Positions 8,735 to 17,613 of a DNA stretch of 64,000 bases are shown in pieces; within the stretch, counting starts at the first letter, position 1; every line of letters starts with the position of its first letter. Position numbers and translations under genes: made by a program. The notes below the pieces were generated by a model. The model did no database searches. It saw only the letters and a list, made by a program, of their open reading frames with translations, and was not told the DNA's origin. The stretch comes from Companilactobacillus mishanensis. Lineage in GTDB: Bacteria; Bacillota; Bacilli; Lactobacillales; Lactobacillaceae. The stretch lies in assembly GCF_003946505.1 (NCBI RefSeq), contig NZ_RHON01000002.1, positions 186,001 through 250,000 of the forward strand, read 5' to 3'.

Positions 8735-8998
8735 ATTAGACGATGAAGAGAAGAGTAGAATCAGTCAGTAGTTACAAGCGACCGTTAGATAGTGAGAGGA
8801 CGGAACGAAAAATGATTCGAATATGAGCTCTGAGTCTTGCCTAGGTGAAAGCCAAAAGCACGCAAGGATGCGATATCATCCCGGACATAATTTTGTGTCG
8901 TTGAGGTATTTTGTGTAAACAATATACGAATTAGGGTGGTAACACGTCAAATCGTCCCTACAAGCAGACTAGTTCTGCATTGTAGGGACGATTTTTTG
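8735..8998 (+). promoter_or_regulatory. T-box riboswitch, methionine specifier
   Basis: Tandem stem leader sensing uncharged tRNA. Stem I contains the AGTAGA loop-E motif near 8753. The specifier loop on its 3' side presents ATG (8823-8825), the methionine codon. The conserved T-box AGGGTGG begins at 8933, and its bulge TGGT would pair with an ACCA tRNA end, consistent with discriminator A of tRNA-Met. The terminator has arms CGTCCCTACA / TGTAGGGACG (8953-8990) followed by TTTTTT. Antitermination on uncharged tRNA-Met would turn on metQ and, by readthrough, luxS. This leader explains the 417-bp gap between mecA and metQ. Confidence 0.95.
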
Positions 8999-9023
8999 TT
9001 TTATTAGGGGGAGAGAGTAGATT

Positions 9024-9872
9024 ATGAAAAGATATAGTGGCTTATTTATTGGAATCATTACTGTACTAATAGTTTTCGTATTAGCAGGTTGTGGAAACAA
9101 TTCCAGTAAAAATAATTCAAACATCACCGTCGGTTCACAAGGATCAGATTTTGAAATTTGGGAACATATTGCCAAGAGTAAACAAGCAAAACAAGCTGGA
9201 CTTAACATTACTGTGAAGCAGATAACAGATCCAACACAGTTGAATAACGGGACTACTGAAGGACAAATCGATGTTAATGCCTTCCAATCTTGGTCTTACT
9301 ATCAAGCTTACAATAGAGAAAATCCTAAGAGTAAATTGGCAGCGTTAGGTACAACATATTTGGAACCTATGGGTATTTATTCGAAAAAATTTAAGAAGGT
9401 CAGTGACATTAAAGATGGTACGACTATCGCTATTGCAAACAATCCAGCCAATACATCAAGAGCATTGCAGTTATTGCAATCGGCTGGATTGATAACTTTG
9501 AAAAAGGGATTCGATGCATTGAGTGATACCAAAGATGTCTCAAGTAATCCTAAGCATTTAAAATTCAAGGAAATTGATGATACTACTGGTCCAAGAGTTT
9601 TGAACGATGTCGATGTCGTGGTTATTGGAAACACCGTTGCAATGGACGGAGGATTACATGTATTGAAAGATTCTCTTTATCATGAAAGCTTGAATCAAAG
9701 CACGAAAGATAACGTGAATATATTGGCGACGGCAGCTAAGAATAAAAATAATAAGGATTATAAAAAGTTAGTTAAGCTTTATCATAATAAGCAAATTCAA
9801 AAGTATATCAAGAAAAAATACTTTGGAACTAAGATCGAAGTTAATAAACCATTATCATATTTTAATAATTAA
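9024..9872 (+). CDS. metQ: Methionine-binding lipoprotein MetQ
   Basis: 282 residues. The signal peptide with lipobox VLAGC marks a lipoprotein anchored at the outer face of the membrane. The NlpA/MetQ fold is recognisable: TVGSQGSDFEIWEHI, DVNAFQSW, YLEPMGIYSKK, IAIANNPANTSRALQLL, DVVVIGNT. It would capture methionine for a MetNI ABC transporter. The ATPase and permease genes are not adjacent, so they must be elsewhere. The methionine T-box upstream strongly supports the substrate. luxS follows after 42 bp with no terminator between. Confidence 0.93.
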   Translation: MKRYSGLFIGIITVLIVFVLAGCGNNSSKNNSNITVGSQGSDFEIWEHIAKSKQAKQAGLNITVKQITDPTQLNNGTTEGQIDVNAFQSWSYYQAYNRENPKSKLAALGTTYLEPMGIYSKKFKKVSDIKDGTTIAIANNPANTSRALQLLQSAGLITLKKGFDALSDTKDVSSNPKHLKFKEIDDTTGPRVLNDVDVVVIGNTVAMDGGLHVLKDSLYHESLNQSTKDNVNILATAAKNKNNKDYKKLVKLYHNKQIQKYIKKKYFGTKIEVNKPLSYFNN

Positions 9873-9914
9873 GACTAAAATGGAATTATAAACATGTAAG
9901 GGAGATTTTATTTT

Positions 9915-10388
9915 ATGGCAAAAGTTGAAAGTTTTACATTGGATCATACAAAGGTTAAGGCACCATATGTTCGTTTAATTACAGTAGAACATGGTGATAA
10001 AGGTGACACAATTTCAAACTTTGATTTGCGTTTAGTTCAACCAAACGAAAATGCAATTCCAACAGCAGGACTTCATACAATTGAACATTTACTTGCAGGA
10101 TTATTAAGAGATCGTCTATCAGGCGTTATTGATTGCTCACCATTTGGATGTCGTACAGGATTCCACTTGATCACATGGGGTGAACACTCAACAACAGAAG
10201 TTGCCGAAGCATTGAAGGGTGCTCTCGACGAAATTGCTAACAAGATCGAATGGAAAGATGTTCAAGGAACAGACAAATACAGTTGTGGTAACTATCGTGA
10301 CCACTCATTGTTCTCAGCTAAAGAATGGTCAAAGAAGATTCTTGAAGATGGAATCAGTTCAGATCCTTTCGAACGTCACGTTGTTTAG
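9915..10388 (+). CDS. luxS: S-ribosylhomocysteine lyase LuxS
   Basis: 157 residues, full length. Zinc ligands H54 and H58 in HTIEH and C124 in YSCGNYRDH, catalytic E57 and C79 ([11 protein letters not shown]) are all present. The enzyme cleaves S-ribosylhomocysteine to homocysteine and DPD, the precursor of AI-2, in the activated methyl cycle. Close linkage to metQ behind a methionine T-box suggests a metabolic recycling role controlled by methionine supply. GGGAGA precedes the ATG. Confidence 0.97.
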   Translation: MAKVESFTLDHTKVKAPYVRLITVEHGDKGDTISNFDLRLVQPNENAIPTAGLHTIEHLLAGLLRDRLSGVIDCSPFGCRTGFHLITWGEHSTTEVAEALKGALDEIANKIEWKDVQGTDKYSCGNYRDHSLFSAKEWSKKILEDGISSDPFERHVV

Positions 10389-10400
10389 AAATTAAAATTT

Positions 10401-10435
10401 AAGGAGTTCGGGATATAGCATCCCAACTCCTTTTT
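10401..10435 (+). terminator. Terminator of metQ-luxS
   Basis: Hairpin AAGGAGTTCGGGAT / ATCCCAACTCCTT with one mismatch, then TTTTT. Confidence 0.85.
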
Positions 10436-10460
10436 GTTTGGAAAAGTTTTAATATTCCTG

Positions 10461-10467
10461 CGTAATT
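10461..10467 (+). promoter_or_regulatory. CGTAATT element upstream of coiA (candidate competence -10)
   Basis: CGTAATT begins 25 bp before the coiA start codon, in a short gap after a terminator, where a promoter must lie. The same heptamer is found just before cinA and comFA. Use by a ComX/SigH-like sigma factor is inference. Confidence 0.4.
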
Positions 10468-10485
10468 TATCTCGAGGTGAAGATA

Positions 10486-11346
10486 ATGTACGCAGCATTA
10501 AATGATGAACAAAAATTGATCAACGCAATCGAATGTAATGGACAAGAAAGATATTTCTGCCCAAGATGTAAATTACCAGTCAAATTGATTTTTACATCTG
10601 AAACTCCATTCTTTAGACATGAAAATAAAATTGATAATGATACTAATGAAAGAGATATACATAAACAAGGTAAAAGTTTAATTATTGAGATTTTGAAAAA
10701 GCTGAGTTATCCAAACATCGAGTCAGAAGTTTATCTCAATAAAATCAGTCAGAGACCGGATATTTTGATCGACAAAAAAACTGTCGTCGAGTATCAGTGT
10801 GCCAAGATAGACGTCAATAAATTGAGTAAAAGGGTCAAGAGCTATTACGATTCAGATCTTGAAAATATTTGGATACTAGGTGGAGATTATTTGCAAAAGA
10901 ATATCACCAAAGCTCATCTGAAGTTTATTTCTTATAATGTTTTTTGGGGATTCTATGTTGTGATGCTTGATCCCATCAATGAGGAATTCCAATTGTTTTA
11001 TCAAATCAGATTCAATGGCCCATTCAGTAAAATAAGCAGTGGAAAAAGAATTTTTAAAGCTAGTGAGGTAACGAAGCTATTGAATTTTAAACCTCATTTG
11101 AGACCAAGTAAGAAACTGGCAATCACAGATGTCCAAGTGGAAAGGATCCAAAGATTAAACAGTCGAAAGTTCAAGAATTTCAAAATTGCTTATTATCAAA
11201 GAAATGAGCTAACAGTTGAAAAATTTCTGATTGGAAAACTTTTTACGGCATGTAAGCCAATTTATCAAAATCCACAATGGGCAGTCACTTGTGGTATGGA
11301 AAACAAGCGTCTGCATCAACCACTTTTAGACAAAAAAAGAAGATAG
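10486..11346 (+). CDS. coiA: Competence protein CoiA
   Basis: 286 residues from ATG 10486; GAGGTG 6 nt upstream decides against GTG 10477. The N-terminal CPRC pair suggests a small zinc site. The central nuclease core shows the restriction-endonuclease-like pattern RPD...VVEYQ (about bases 10750-10800), with Q replacing the usual lysine. CoiA acts in the cytoplasm on incoming single-stranded DNA with RecA and DprA during transformation. Its place between mecA and spxH matches the Bacillus order, except that pepF, usually next, is missing here. Confidence 0.9.
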   Translation: MYAALNDEQKLINAIECNGQERYFCPRCKLPVKLIFTSETPFFRHENKIDNDTNERDIHKQGKSLIIEILKKLSYPNIESEVYLNKISQRPDILIDKKTVVEYQCAKIDVNKLSKRVKSYYDSDLENIWILGGDYLQKNITKAHLKFISYNVFWGFYVVMLDPINEEFQLFYQIRFNGPFSKISSGKRIFKASEVTKLLNFKPHLRPSKKLAITDVQVERIQRLNSRKFKNFKIAYYQRNELTVEKFLIGKLFTACKPIYQNPQWAVTCGMENKRLHQPLLDKKRR

Positions 11347-11356
11347 TTAAAATTAA

Positions 11357-12019
11357 CTATCTCCTATATCTCTCTATATTTATAATCGAATCATTTGTAT
11401 AATACTTTGACTTTGGTTCTGAAATCTGGTGTGGCATAGTTTTTTCGAGCATGGCAATCAAGTTCTCGTTAATAATTTCTTCGGAAGTTTCACTTCCAAA
11501 TTGATTTATCATTACCCCTGGTTTCGTCGGATCCTCATCATCAAAAACAATAACAGTTGGTGCTTTTTCGACATGCATCTTGCAAGCTAATTCTTGATCT
11601 TTTTTGACGGCTTCTTTAACAGCGTCACCGCTTTTTTCAGTCATAATAGCTTTGTAGTCGAGACCACTTTTTTCTACAGCAAGTTTAATGGTTTCATCAT
11701 TGTAAGGACGTTGATTGGTATTTACCTCTTGTTGAAGATTCATCAGTAAGTTGCGAGCCTTTTTATTTCCTTGGCAGGCAGCTGCCTTGTACAAGAGTGA
11801 GGCGTCGTAGACATCCTGAGTAACCCCGATTCTTCCTTCTAAGTCACAGGGTTTCATACCTTTCAATATCATATAATCGTTGATAGTTTCCATATTGCTG
11901 GTAGTTACAAAATGGTATTGTGTATCTATATTGTTTTTTCTAGTGAAGTCGATGATCGACTGTTCGACCTTCAAACAGAACGAACATAAGGGATTTATAT
12001 ACAAAAATACTTCCCACAT
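11357..12019 (-). CDS. spxH: ClpXP adaptor SpxH (YjbH), DsbA-like
   Basis: 220 residues starting MWEVFLYINPLC; the ATG at 12019 follows GGAGGG, so the longer frame to 12052 is not used. It has a DsbA/thioredoxin-like fold with the first cysteines in PLCSFC, a helical insertion, and the cis-Pro region KAPTVIVF. SpxH binds Spx and speeds its degradation by ClpXP. It is convergent with coiA, 10 bp from its end. Confidence 0.9.
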   Translation of the reverse strand: MWEVFLYINPLCSFCLKVEQSIIDFTRKNNIDTQYHFVTTSNMETINDYMILKGMKPCDLEGRIGVTQDVYDASLLYKAAACQGNKKARNLLMNLQQEVNTNQRPYNDETIKLAVEKSGLDYKAIMTEKSGDAVKEAVKKDQELACKMHVEKAPTVIVFDDEDPTKPGVMINQFGSETSEEIINENLIAMLEKTMPHQISEPKSKYYTNDSIINIERYRR

Positions 12020-12165
12020 CGCTATTTCCCTCCATCTCTTTAGCAAAATCATTCTAACAGCTATCTGGAGAAAATGTAAAACAAACGGCTTATATTTAAT
12101 AAAATTATTTTTAGATGAATATTAAAGCGGTTTAGTCTATATTTAAATAGTAAAGTGAGGTCAAA

Positions 12166-12822
12166 ATGTCTGAAATTAAATGGAATGAGTTTTTGATACC
12201 ATACACGCAAGCAGTTGATGAATTGAAATTGAAATTCCGTAATGCGCGTAAAGAGTTTTTAGAAAAAAATGAGCATTCTCCGATCGAATTTGTTACTGGT
12301 CGAGTGAAGACTGTCGATAGTATTAAAGAGAAAATGCAACGACGTTATATTTCTGAAGATCTTTTAGAGCAAGATATGCAAGATATCTCTGGAATCAGAA
12401 TACAATGTCAGTTTGTAGAAGATATTTATGATGTGGCAAAATTACTGCACCAAAGAGAAGATATGCGAGTTATCGAGGAACGTGATTATATCGCTAATAG
12501 CAAGTCTAGTGGTTACCGTTCATACCATGTTGTTATCGAATATCCGATTCAATTAGCAACTGGTCAGAAAAATATTCTAGCTGAGATTCAAATTAGAACA
12601 TTGGCAATGAATTTCTGGTCAACTATCGAGCATTCTCTGAACTACAAGTACCAAGGTGATTTTCCTGAAGAAATAAACGAGAGGCTCAAACGAGCTGCAG
12701 AAGCATCTTTCTTACTTGATGAAGAGATGTCTAAAATCAGAGAAGAAATTCAAGATGCACAGCAGTATTTTACTGATAGAAAACGTGATGTTAATAATTC
12801 GACGGGGTCGCATAAAAAATGA
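12166..12822 (+). CDS. relQ: Small alarmone synthetase RelQ
   Basis: 218 residues, a single RelA/SpoT synthetase domain without hydrolase or regulatory domains. Motifs GRVKTVDSIKEKM, DISGIRI, SSGYRSYH and EIQIRT are present. It makes (p)ppGpp or pGpp from GTP/GDP and ATP. The gene leads a tight operon; nadK overlaps it by 4 bp. It corresponds to yjbM in the B. subtilis yjb cluster. A weak promoter (TTTAGA-N17-TAGTCT) lies upstream near 12113-12141. Confidence 0.95.
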   Translation: MSEIKWNEFLIPYTQAVDELKLKFRNARKEFLEKNEHSPIEFVTGRVKTVDSIKEKMQRRYISEDLLEQDMQDISGIRIQCQFVEDIYDVAKLLHQREDMRVIEERDYIANSKSSGYRSYHVVIEYPIQLATGQKNILAEIQIRTLAMNFWSTIEHSLNYKYQGDFPEEINERLKRAAEASFLLDEEMSKIREEIQDAQQYFTDRKRDVNNSTGSHKK

Positions 12823-13628
12823 AATTCTGGGTAAATAATAATAGAAAAAAGCAATCAGTTGTTGCTGCACAAAAAATAAAGCATGAGTTGATTGCTAGCG
12901 GGATGGATCTGGATCAAAAGGATCCGTTACTCGTAATCAGTGTTGGTGGGGATGGAACACTTTTGAGTACTTTTCATGCCTATGCTTCACATTTGGATAA
13001 AGTTAAATTCGTCGCTCTACATACTGGCCATCTAGGGTTTTATTCAGATTGGACAGATGAAGAGATCGATGAACTAGTCAGAAGAATAATCGCTGCACAA
13101 GAAGATATTCCTTCGACTAGCTATCCACTTATTGATGCAAAAATCGAAATGAAAGACGGTTCAACTCGTAGTGGAATTGCCATTAATGAAGCTGTTGTTC
13201 GTCGACTTTCAGCATTGACTATGAAGACACAAGTTGATATCGATGGAGAATATTTTGAAAGTTTTCGTGGAGACGGTTTGTGCTTTTCTACTCCAACAGG
13301 ATCGACCGCATACTCCAAAGCTGTCGGTGGCGCACTGATCCATCCCAAAATAAATGTTTTCCAAATGGTCGAAATTGCTTCGATCAACAATCGTGTCTAC
13401 AGAACAATTTCATCGCCCATAATAATTCCTCAAAATCAGGTAGTTCATTTGTATCCTCAAGATGCTGAAGACTATGTGATCAATTTTGATGGAATCATCG
13501 TTGAGTTGAGTGATGTTGAATGCATAAAGATCAAATTAGGCGAGAGTCGAGCACAATTTGCCCAATACCGTCATCGTCATTTCTGGACTCGTGTAGAAAC
13601 AGCGTTTTTAGGTCAAGATGAAAACTAG
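12819..13628 (+). CDS. nadK: NAD kinase
   Basis: 269 residues. The signature GGDGTLLSTFH and the NADP-binding HTGHLGFYSDW are clear, followed by the beta-sandwich domain (FRGDGLCFSTPTGSTAYSKA). It phosphorylates NAD to NADP. The ATG overlaps the relQ stop (ATGA) and its end overlaps the pseudouridine synthase start by 11 bp, so the three are translationally coupled. Confidence 0.96.
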   Translation: MKFWVNNNRKKQSVVAAQKIKHELIASGMDLDQKDPLLVISVGGDGTLLSTFHAYASHLDKVKFVALHTGHLGFYSDWTDEEIDELVRRIIAAQEDIPSTSYPLIDAKIEMKDGSTRSGIAINEAVVRRLSALTMKTQVDIDGEYFESFRGDGLCFSTPTGSTAYSKAVGGALIHPKINVFQMVEIASINNRVYRTISSPIIIPQNQVVHLYPQDAEDYVINFDGIIVELSDVECIKIKLGESRAQFAQYRHRHFWTRVETAFLGQDEN

Positions 13629-14523
13629 ACGTTATTTGAATTTTACTGTTCAAGAGTCTGATAAGAAGACCGTTCGAAAATTTTTAGTTCATCACAAGTT
13701 TTCAAGTAGTCAGTTACATAATCTTAAAAATAACGGTGGGATGGTTTTTGTAAACCATAAACAACGTCATTTTGACTTTCACTTAAAAACTGGTGATAAA
13801 GTCATTGTGGTCATGAGTTATGAGGAACCATCAGATTTGATCAAGCCAATGCCAGGTGAACTCAATGTTGTCTACGAAGACAGCTATTTTTTGGTGATCA
13901 ACAAACCGCCAGGGATCGCTAGTTTGCCAGCTAAAGCATTAACAAGTAAAACGATGGCAAATATAGTAAAATATTATCTGGAATCCAAGCATGAAAATGG
14001 TACGATACATTTGGTCACTAGACTTGATCGTGATACATCAGGACTTATGGTGTTTGCAAAAAGCTCCTATGCTCACTCAATGCTGGATCAGATTTTACAT
14101 TCAGAAAAGTTTCAAAAATATTATTTAGCAATTGTTTATGGTCAAATTTCACCTGAAAAAGGGTTAGTTGATCTACCAATCGGAATTGATAGTGAAGCAT
14201 TTTATTTGAGAAATATTGACCACGAGAATGGTAAAGAATCAAAGACTCTTTACGAGACTGAAGAAAAATATCGTGATGGCAGCTTGATCAGACTCAAATT
14301 GTTGACGGGGAGGACCCATCAAATTAGAGTACACATGAAAGCTATTGGACACCCGATATTTGGGGATTTCATGTACAGTAAATGTAAAGAGAAACTGATC
14401 GATCGACAGGCTTTACATTGTAGCCAGTTGAATATTGTGCATCCTGTGACACATGAATTATTGCAGCTAAAAGCACCATTACCAGATGATATGAAATATC
14501 TTCGAAATACTTTAAGGGGGTGA
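13618..14523 (+). CDS. RluD-family pseudouridine synthase (YjbO-like)
   Basis: 301 residues. An S4-like N-terminal region precedes the catalytic domain with the motif RLDRDTSGLMVFAK holding the nucleophilic Asp, and RTHQIRVHMKAIGHPIFGD further on. It modifies uridines in 23S rRNA or tRNA; the exact target cannot be read. The gene overlaps nadK and is 7 bp from mgtE. Confidence 0.92.
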   Translation: MKTRRYLNFTVQESDKKTVRKFLVHHKFSSSQLHNLKNNGGMVFVNHKQRHFDFHLKTGDKVIVVMSYEEPSDLIKPMPGELNVVYEDSYFLVINKPPGIASLPAKALTSKTMANIVKYYLESKHENGTIHLVTRLDRDTSGLMVFAKSSYAHSMLDQILHSEKFQKYYLAIVYGQISPEKGLVDLPIGIDSEAFYLRNIDHENGKESKTLYETEEKYRDGSLIRLKLLTGRTHQIRVHMKAIGHPIFGDFMYSKCKEKLIDRQALHCSQLNIVHPVTHELLQLKAPLPDDMKYLRNTLRG

Positions 14524-14530
14524 GTCAAAT

Positions 14531-15904
14531 ATGGATGAAAATGAAAAAAAACTTCATGAAAAGTTTGATCTTTTAAAAGGATATTTGGATAAGGAAGATA
14601 ATTTACGATTTAGAAAAACCTATCTGGATATGCATTTTTATGATCAAAGTACTTTTTATCTCACCTTAGATGCAGAAGAAAGACAAAAGTTATATGGAAT
14701 TTTACAACCCAATGAAATGGGTGACATGTTTGATACACTTCAAGATGATTTACCCGAGATTCCAGATTTTCTTCTAGAGATGGACGTTAAATACGCTGCT
14801 GACATGTTGAACTATATGTACGATGATAATGCAGCTGATGTTCTGGAACATTTGGATAAATCACATGTTGATGAATTCTTAGAACAAATGCCAAAGGCAG
14901 ATGCCAACAATCTTCGTGGATTGTTGCATTACGATACTGAGACTGCTGGTGGTATCATGACTACCGACTACGTTGAATTTAACGAAAGTATCAAAGCTGG
15001 CGAGGCGATTCAGGATCTAAGAAAATTCGCAGAGACTGCCGAAACCATTTATTATCTTTATTTGCTTGATGATCATAAAGATTTGGTCGGTGTCATGTCA
15101 CTGCGTGATTTGATTTTACAAAAGCCCGAAGTAAATTTAAGAGACGTTATGAATACTGACATCATTAGTGTCAATGTTGATGAAGAGCAGGAAGAAGTTG
15201 CTAAAGTATTTAGAGATTATGAATTCTTAGCTGTTCCTGTTGTTGATCACGCTAATCATATGGTCGGAATTATCACTGTTGATGATGTTATTGAAGTTAT
15301 CGATGACGAAGCTCAACAAGATTATTCTGGTTTGGCTGCCGTTAACGTTGATGAATCAGAGCATGATGGACCATTGAAAGCCGCATCAAAGCGTCTACCT
15401 TGGTTGATAACTTTGTTATTACTTTCAATGTTCACCGCAACATTAGTCAATCATTATGAAGGATTACTTGCCCAAGCAAGTATCCTGGCAGTTTTTATCT
15501 CAACAATCACTGGTACTGCTGGTAACGCCGGTACTCAAAGTTTGGCCGTTGCGGTCAGACGATTGGCCGTGGATGAGATCGACAAGAGCGATTTCTTCAA
15601 ACTGATCGGTAAAGAATTATTGACAGGATTTGTGACTGGTTTTGTCACAGGGGTGTCAGTATTTTTAATAGTTGGTATTTGGAAGAGCAATTTCGTTCTT
15701 GGCTTCGTAATTGGATTGGCAATGTGTGCAGCAATTATGGTCGCCAACTTAGCCGGAAGCTTGATTCCAATGATGATGGCAAGCTTTGGATTCGATCCAG
15801 CTGTCGCCAGTGGACCATTTATTTCAACACTTAGTGATTTGACTAGTGTCTTGATTTACTTCAGTATTGCTGGAGTATTTATTTCACATTTTGTTGGATC
15901 ATGA
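14531..15904 (+). CDS. mgtE: Magnesium transporter MgtE
   Basis: 457 residues. A cytosolic N-terminal helical domain (about 1-135) is followed by two CBS domains (about 140-260) and five membrane helices (about 285-455) with the family signature TGTAGNAGTQSLAV. The CBS and N domains close the Mg2+ channel when cell magnesium is high. AAGGGGGTGAG precedes the ATG. No M-box leader is seen; it is transcribed from the relQ operon. Confidence 0.95.
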   Translation: MDENEKKLHEKFDLLKGYLDKEDNLRFRKTYLDMHFYDQSTFYLTLDAEERQKLYGILQPNEMGDMFDTLQDDLPEIPDFLLEMDVKYAADMLNYMYDDNAADVLEHLDKSHVDEFLEQMPKADANNLRGLLHYDTETAGGIMTTDYVEFNESIKAGEAIQDLRKFAETAETIYYLYLLDDHKDLVGVMSLRDLILQKPEVNLRDVMNTDIISVNVDEEQEEVAKVFRDYEFLAVPVVDHANHMVGIITVDDVIEVIDDEAQQDYSGLAAVNVDESEHDGPLKAASKRLPWLITLLLLSMFTATLVNHYEGLLAQASILAVFISTITGTAGNAGTQSLAVAVRRLAVDEIDKSDFFKLIGKELLTGFVTGFVTGVSVFLIVGIWKSNFVLGFVIGLAMCAAIMVANLAGSLIPMMMASFGFDPAVASGPFISTLSDLTSVLIYFSIAGVFISHFVGS

Positions 15905-15909
15905 AAAAA

Positions 15910-15946
15910 AGAGGAAGCATTCATTTGAATGTTTCCTCTATTTTTT
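15910..15946. terminator. Bidirectional terminator between mgtE and cutC
   Basis: Hairpin AGAGGAAGCATTC / GAATGTTTCCTCT with A-run before and T-run after, shared by convergent genes. Confidence 0.9.
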
Positions 15947-16583
15947 AACCTAAATCAATTAATTTTGTCCCGTGTAACGCGTTGACACCAAGTTCAGCAG
16001 CAATGGCATCACAATTTTCAGATGTTATCCCACCACCAGGAAGAATATCGATTTTTCCATCAACATATTTTATATAACTTTTGATGGTTGGCAGAGTACT
16101 ATCGATTGAGTCAGATAAGGGACCACCGTGAGTCAAAATGCGATCAACGTCGTGGTCGATCAACCAGTCCAATGAATTCTGAAGGTGTTTATTATCAATT
16201 TCATCAAAAGCCATATTGATGACTACCTGCATGCCAGATGATGCAGCAATCATCATTTCCAAAGCATCTTCATCTAGTGCGCCATCTGGAGTCAATGCTC
16301 CAAAAGTAACCGCATCGATTCCCAACTTTTGGGCTTGAAAAATATCAGTTTCCATCATTTTTAATTCGATATCGTTATAGACAAAATTTCCTCCACGAGG
16401 ACGGATCATTTCAACTAATGGGATAGATTTTTCTTGCAAGTACTTACTAGTTTCTTGAAGAACACCCAAACTGGGAGTGGTTCCGCCGACAGCCAGGTTG
16501 TCATTTAATTCTATTCTATTGGCTCCTGCCATGACGGCTTGAGGGATGTTGGTGTAATTTTCAACGGCGATTTCTTTGTACAT
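15945..16583 (-). CDS. cutC: CutC family protein
   Basis: 212 residues, a TIM barrel of the CutC family: IAVENYTNIPQA, AGANRIELN, VEMIRPRGGNFVY, FGALTPDG, RILTHGG, ILPGGGI. The family has long been tied to copper homeostasis, but a direct copper role is unproven. A copper ATPase is also in the window but 14 kb away. TCAAGGAGG precedes the ATG. The gene is alone on its transcript. Confidence 0.9.
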   Translation of the reverse strand: MYKEIAVENYTNIPQAVMAGANRIELNDNLAVGGTTPSLGVLQETSKYLQEKSIPLVEMIRPRGGNFVYNDIELKMMETDIFQAQKLGIDAVTFGALTPDGALDEDALEMMIAASSGMQVVINMAFDEIDNKHLQNSLDWLIDHDVDRILTHGGPLSDSIDSTLPTIKSYIKYVDGKIDILPGGGITSENCDAIAAELGVNALHGTKLIDLG

Positions 16584-16713
16584 AAATATAGTCCTCCTTG
16601 AAGTTTTAATTGAACTTAATATATATAATTTGTGTGATTTGATTAAACTGAAAATCTAATACATCGTATCATAATATAGCAAATTCATTTTTATCCTAGA
16701 ATCATTTTGATAA

Positions 16714-16743
16714 TAAAAAAACATGACTTATAAAAAGTCATGT
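16714..16743 (-). terminator. Terminator of uppP
   Basis: Read on the minus strand, ACATGACTT / AAGTCATGT hairpin followed by TTTTTTT. Confidence 0.85.
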
Positions 16744-16750
16744 TCAGAAA

Positions 16751-17587
16751 TTATGCTTGTTTTAATAAGCCAAAGTAGATGATTACGATTATGGCAAGGA
16801 TTATACGATACCAACCGAATGCCTTGAAGTCATTCTTCTTAATATAGTTAAGTAAGAACTTGATTGAAGCATACGCTACGACGAATGATACAAATGTACC
16901 AACGAGTAGGATTATCGTTTGATCACCAGTGAATGTATTACCATTGTGGAAATACTTTCCGATTTTCAAAAGGCTGGCCCCAAACATTGTTGGAATAGCT
17001 AAGAAAAATGAAAATTCAGTTGCAACGAATCTTGAAGTACCAATTGAGATACCACCTAAAATTGTTGCTCCAGAACGTGAAGTACCAGGAACTAATGAAA
17101 GTACTTGAAATAGTCCGATTCCCAATGCTGTTTTGTATGAAAGAGAATCTAAATCGGTAACTTGTGGCGTCTTGTTCTTGAAGTAATTTTCTACGACGAT
17201 GAATAAAATACCATAAATCAATAATGTGGCTGAAATTACTTGCCAGCTAGTTAGATGTGCATCCATCCAGTCATTTAGTGGTAAACCAATTACGACAGAA
17301 GGGAGGATAGCAATCAATACTTTCAACCAAATTTTCCAAGTTTGATTTTTTTCAACTTTGTTTTTCTTCGGTGAAAATGGATTTAGTTTGTGGAAGTAAA
17401 TTAAAATCACAGCCAGGATAGCACCAAATTGAATAACTACCATGAACATGTGAATAAATGCTGGGGATTCATTCAGTTTTACGAATTCATCTGCTAAATA
17501 CAAATGACCAGTTGAACTGATTGGAAGAAATTCAGTAAAACCTTCAATGATACCCAAAATAATAGTTTTTATTATTTCAATGAACAT
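16751..17587 (-). CDS. uppP: Undecaprenyl-diphosphatase UppP
   Basis: 278 residues, integral membrane protein of the BacA/UppP family. The two catalytic repeats are visible: [15 protein letters not shown] near the N-terminus and [13 protein letters not shown] in the middle. It recycles the lipid carrier undecaprenyl diphosphate for cell-wall synthesis, and raised levels give bacitracin tolerance. That links it loosely to the BceAB-type module in this window. The ribosome site AGGAG is upstream of the ATG. Confidence 0.95.
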   Translation of the reverse strand: MFIEIIKTIILGIIEGFTEFLPISSTGHLYLADEFVKLNESPAFIHMFMVVIQFGAILAVILIYFHKLNPFSPKKNKVEKNQTWKIWLKVLIAILPSVVIGLPLNDWMDAHLTSWQVISATLLIYGILFIVVENYFKNKTPQVTDLDSLSYKTALGIGLFQVLSLVPGTSRSGATILGGISIGTSRFVATEFSFFLAIPTMFGASLLKIGKYFHNGNTFTGDQTIILLVGTFVSFVVAYASIKFLLNYIKKNDFKAFGWYRIILAIIVIIYFGLLKQA

Positions 17588-17613
17588 ATTTTTTCTCCTA
17601 AATTAATCTGAAA

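Noticed and set aside
8735..8998. SAM riboswitch for the methionine genes
   Set aside because: The AGGGTGG T-box sequence, loop-E motif and ATG specifier identify a T-box instead.
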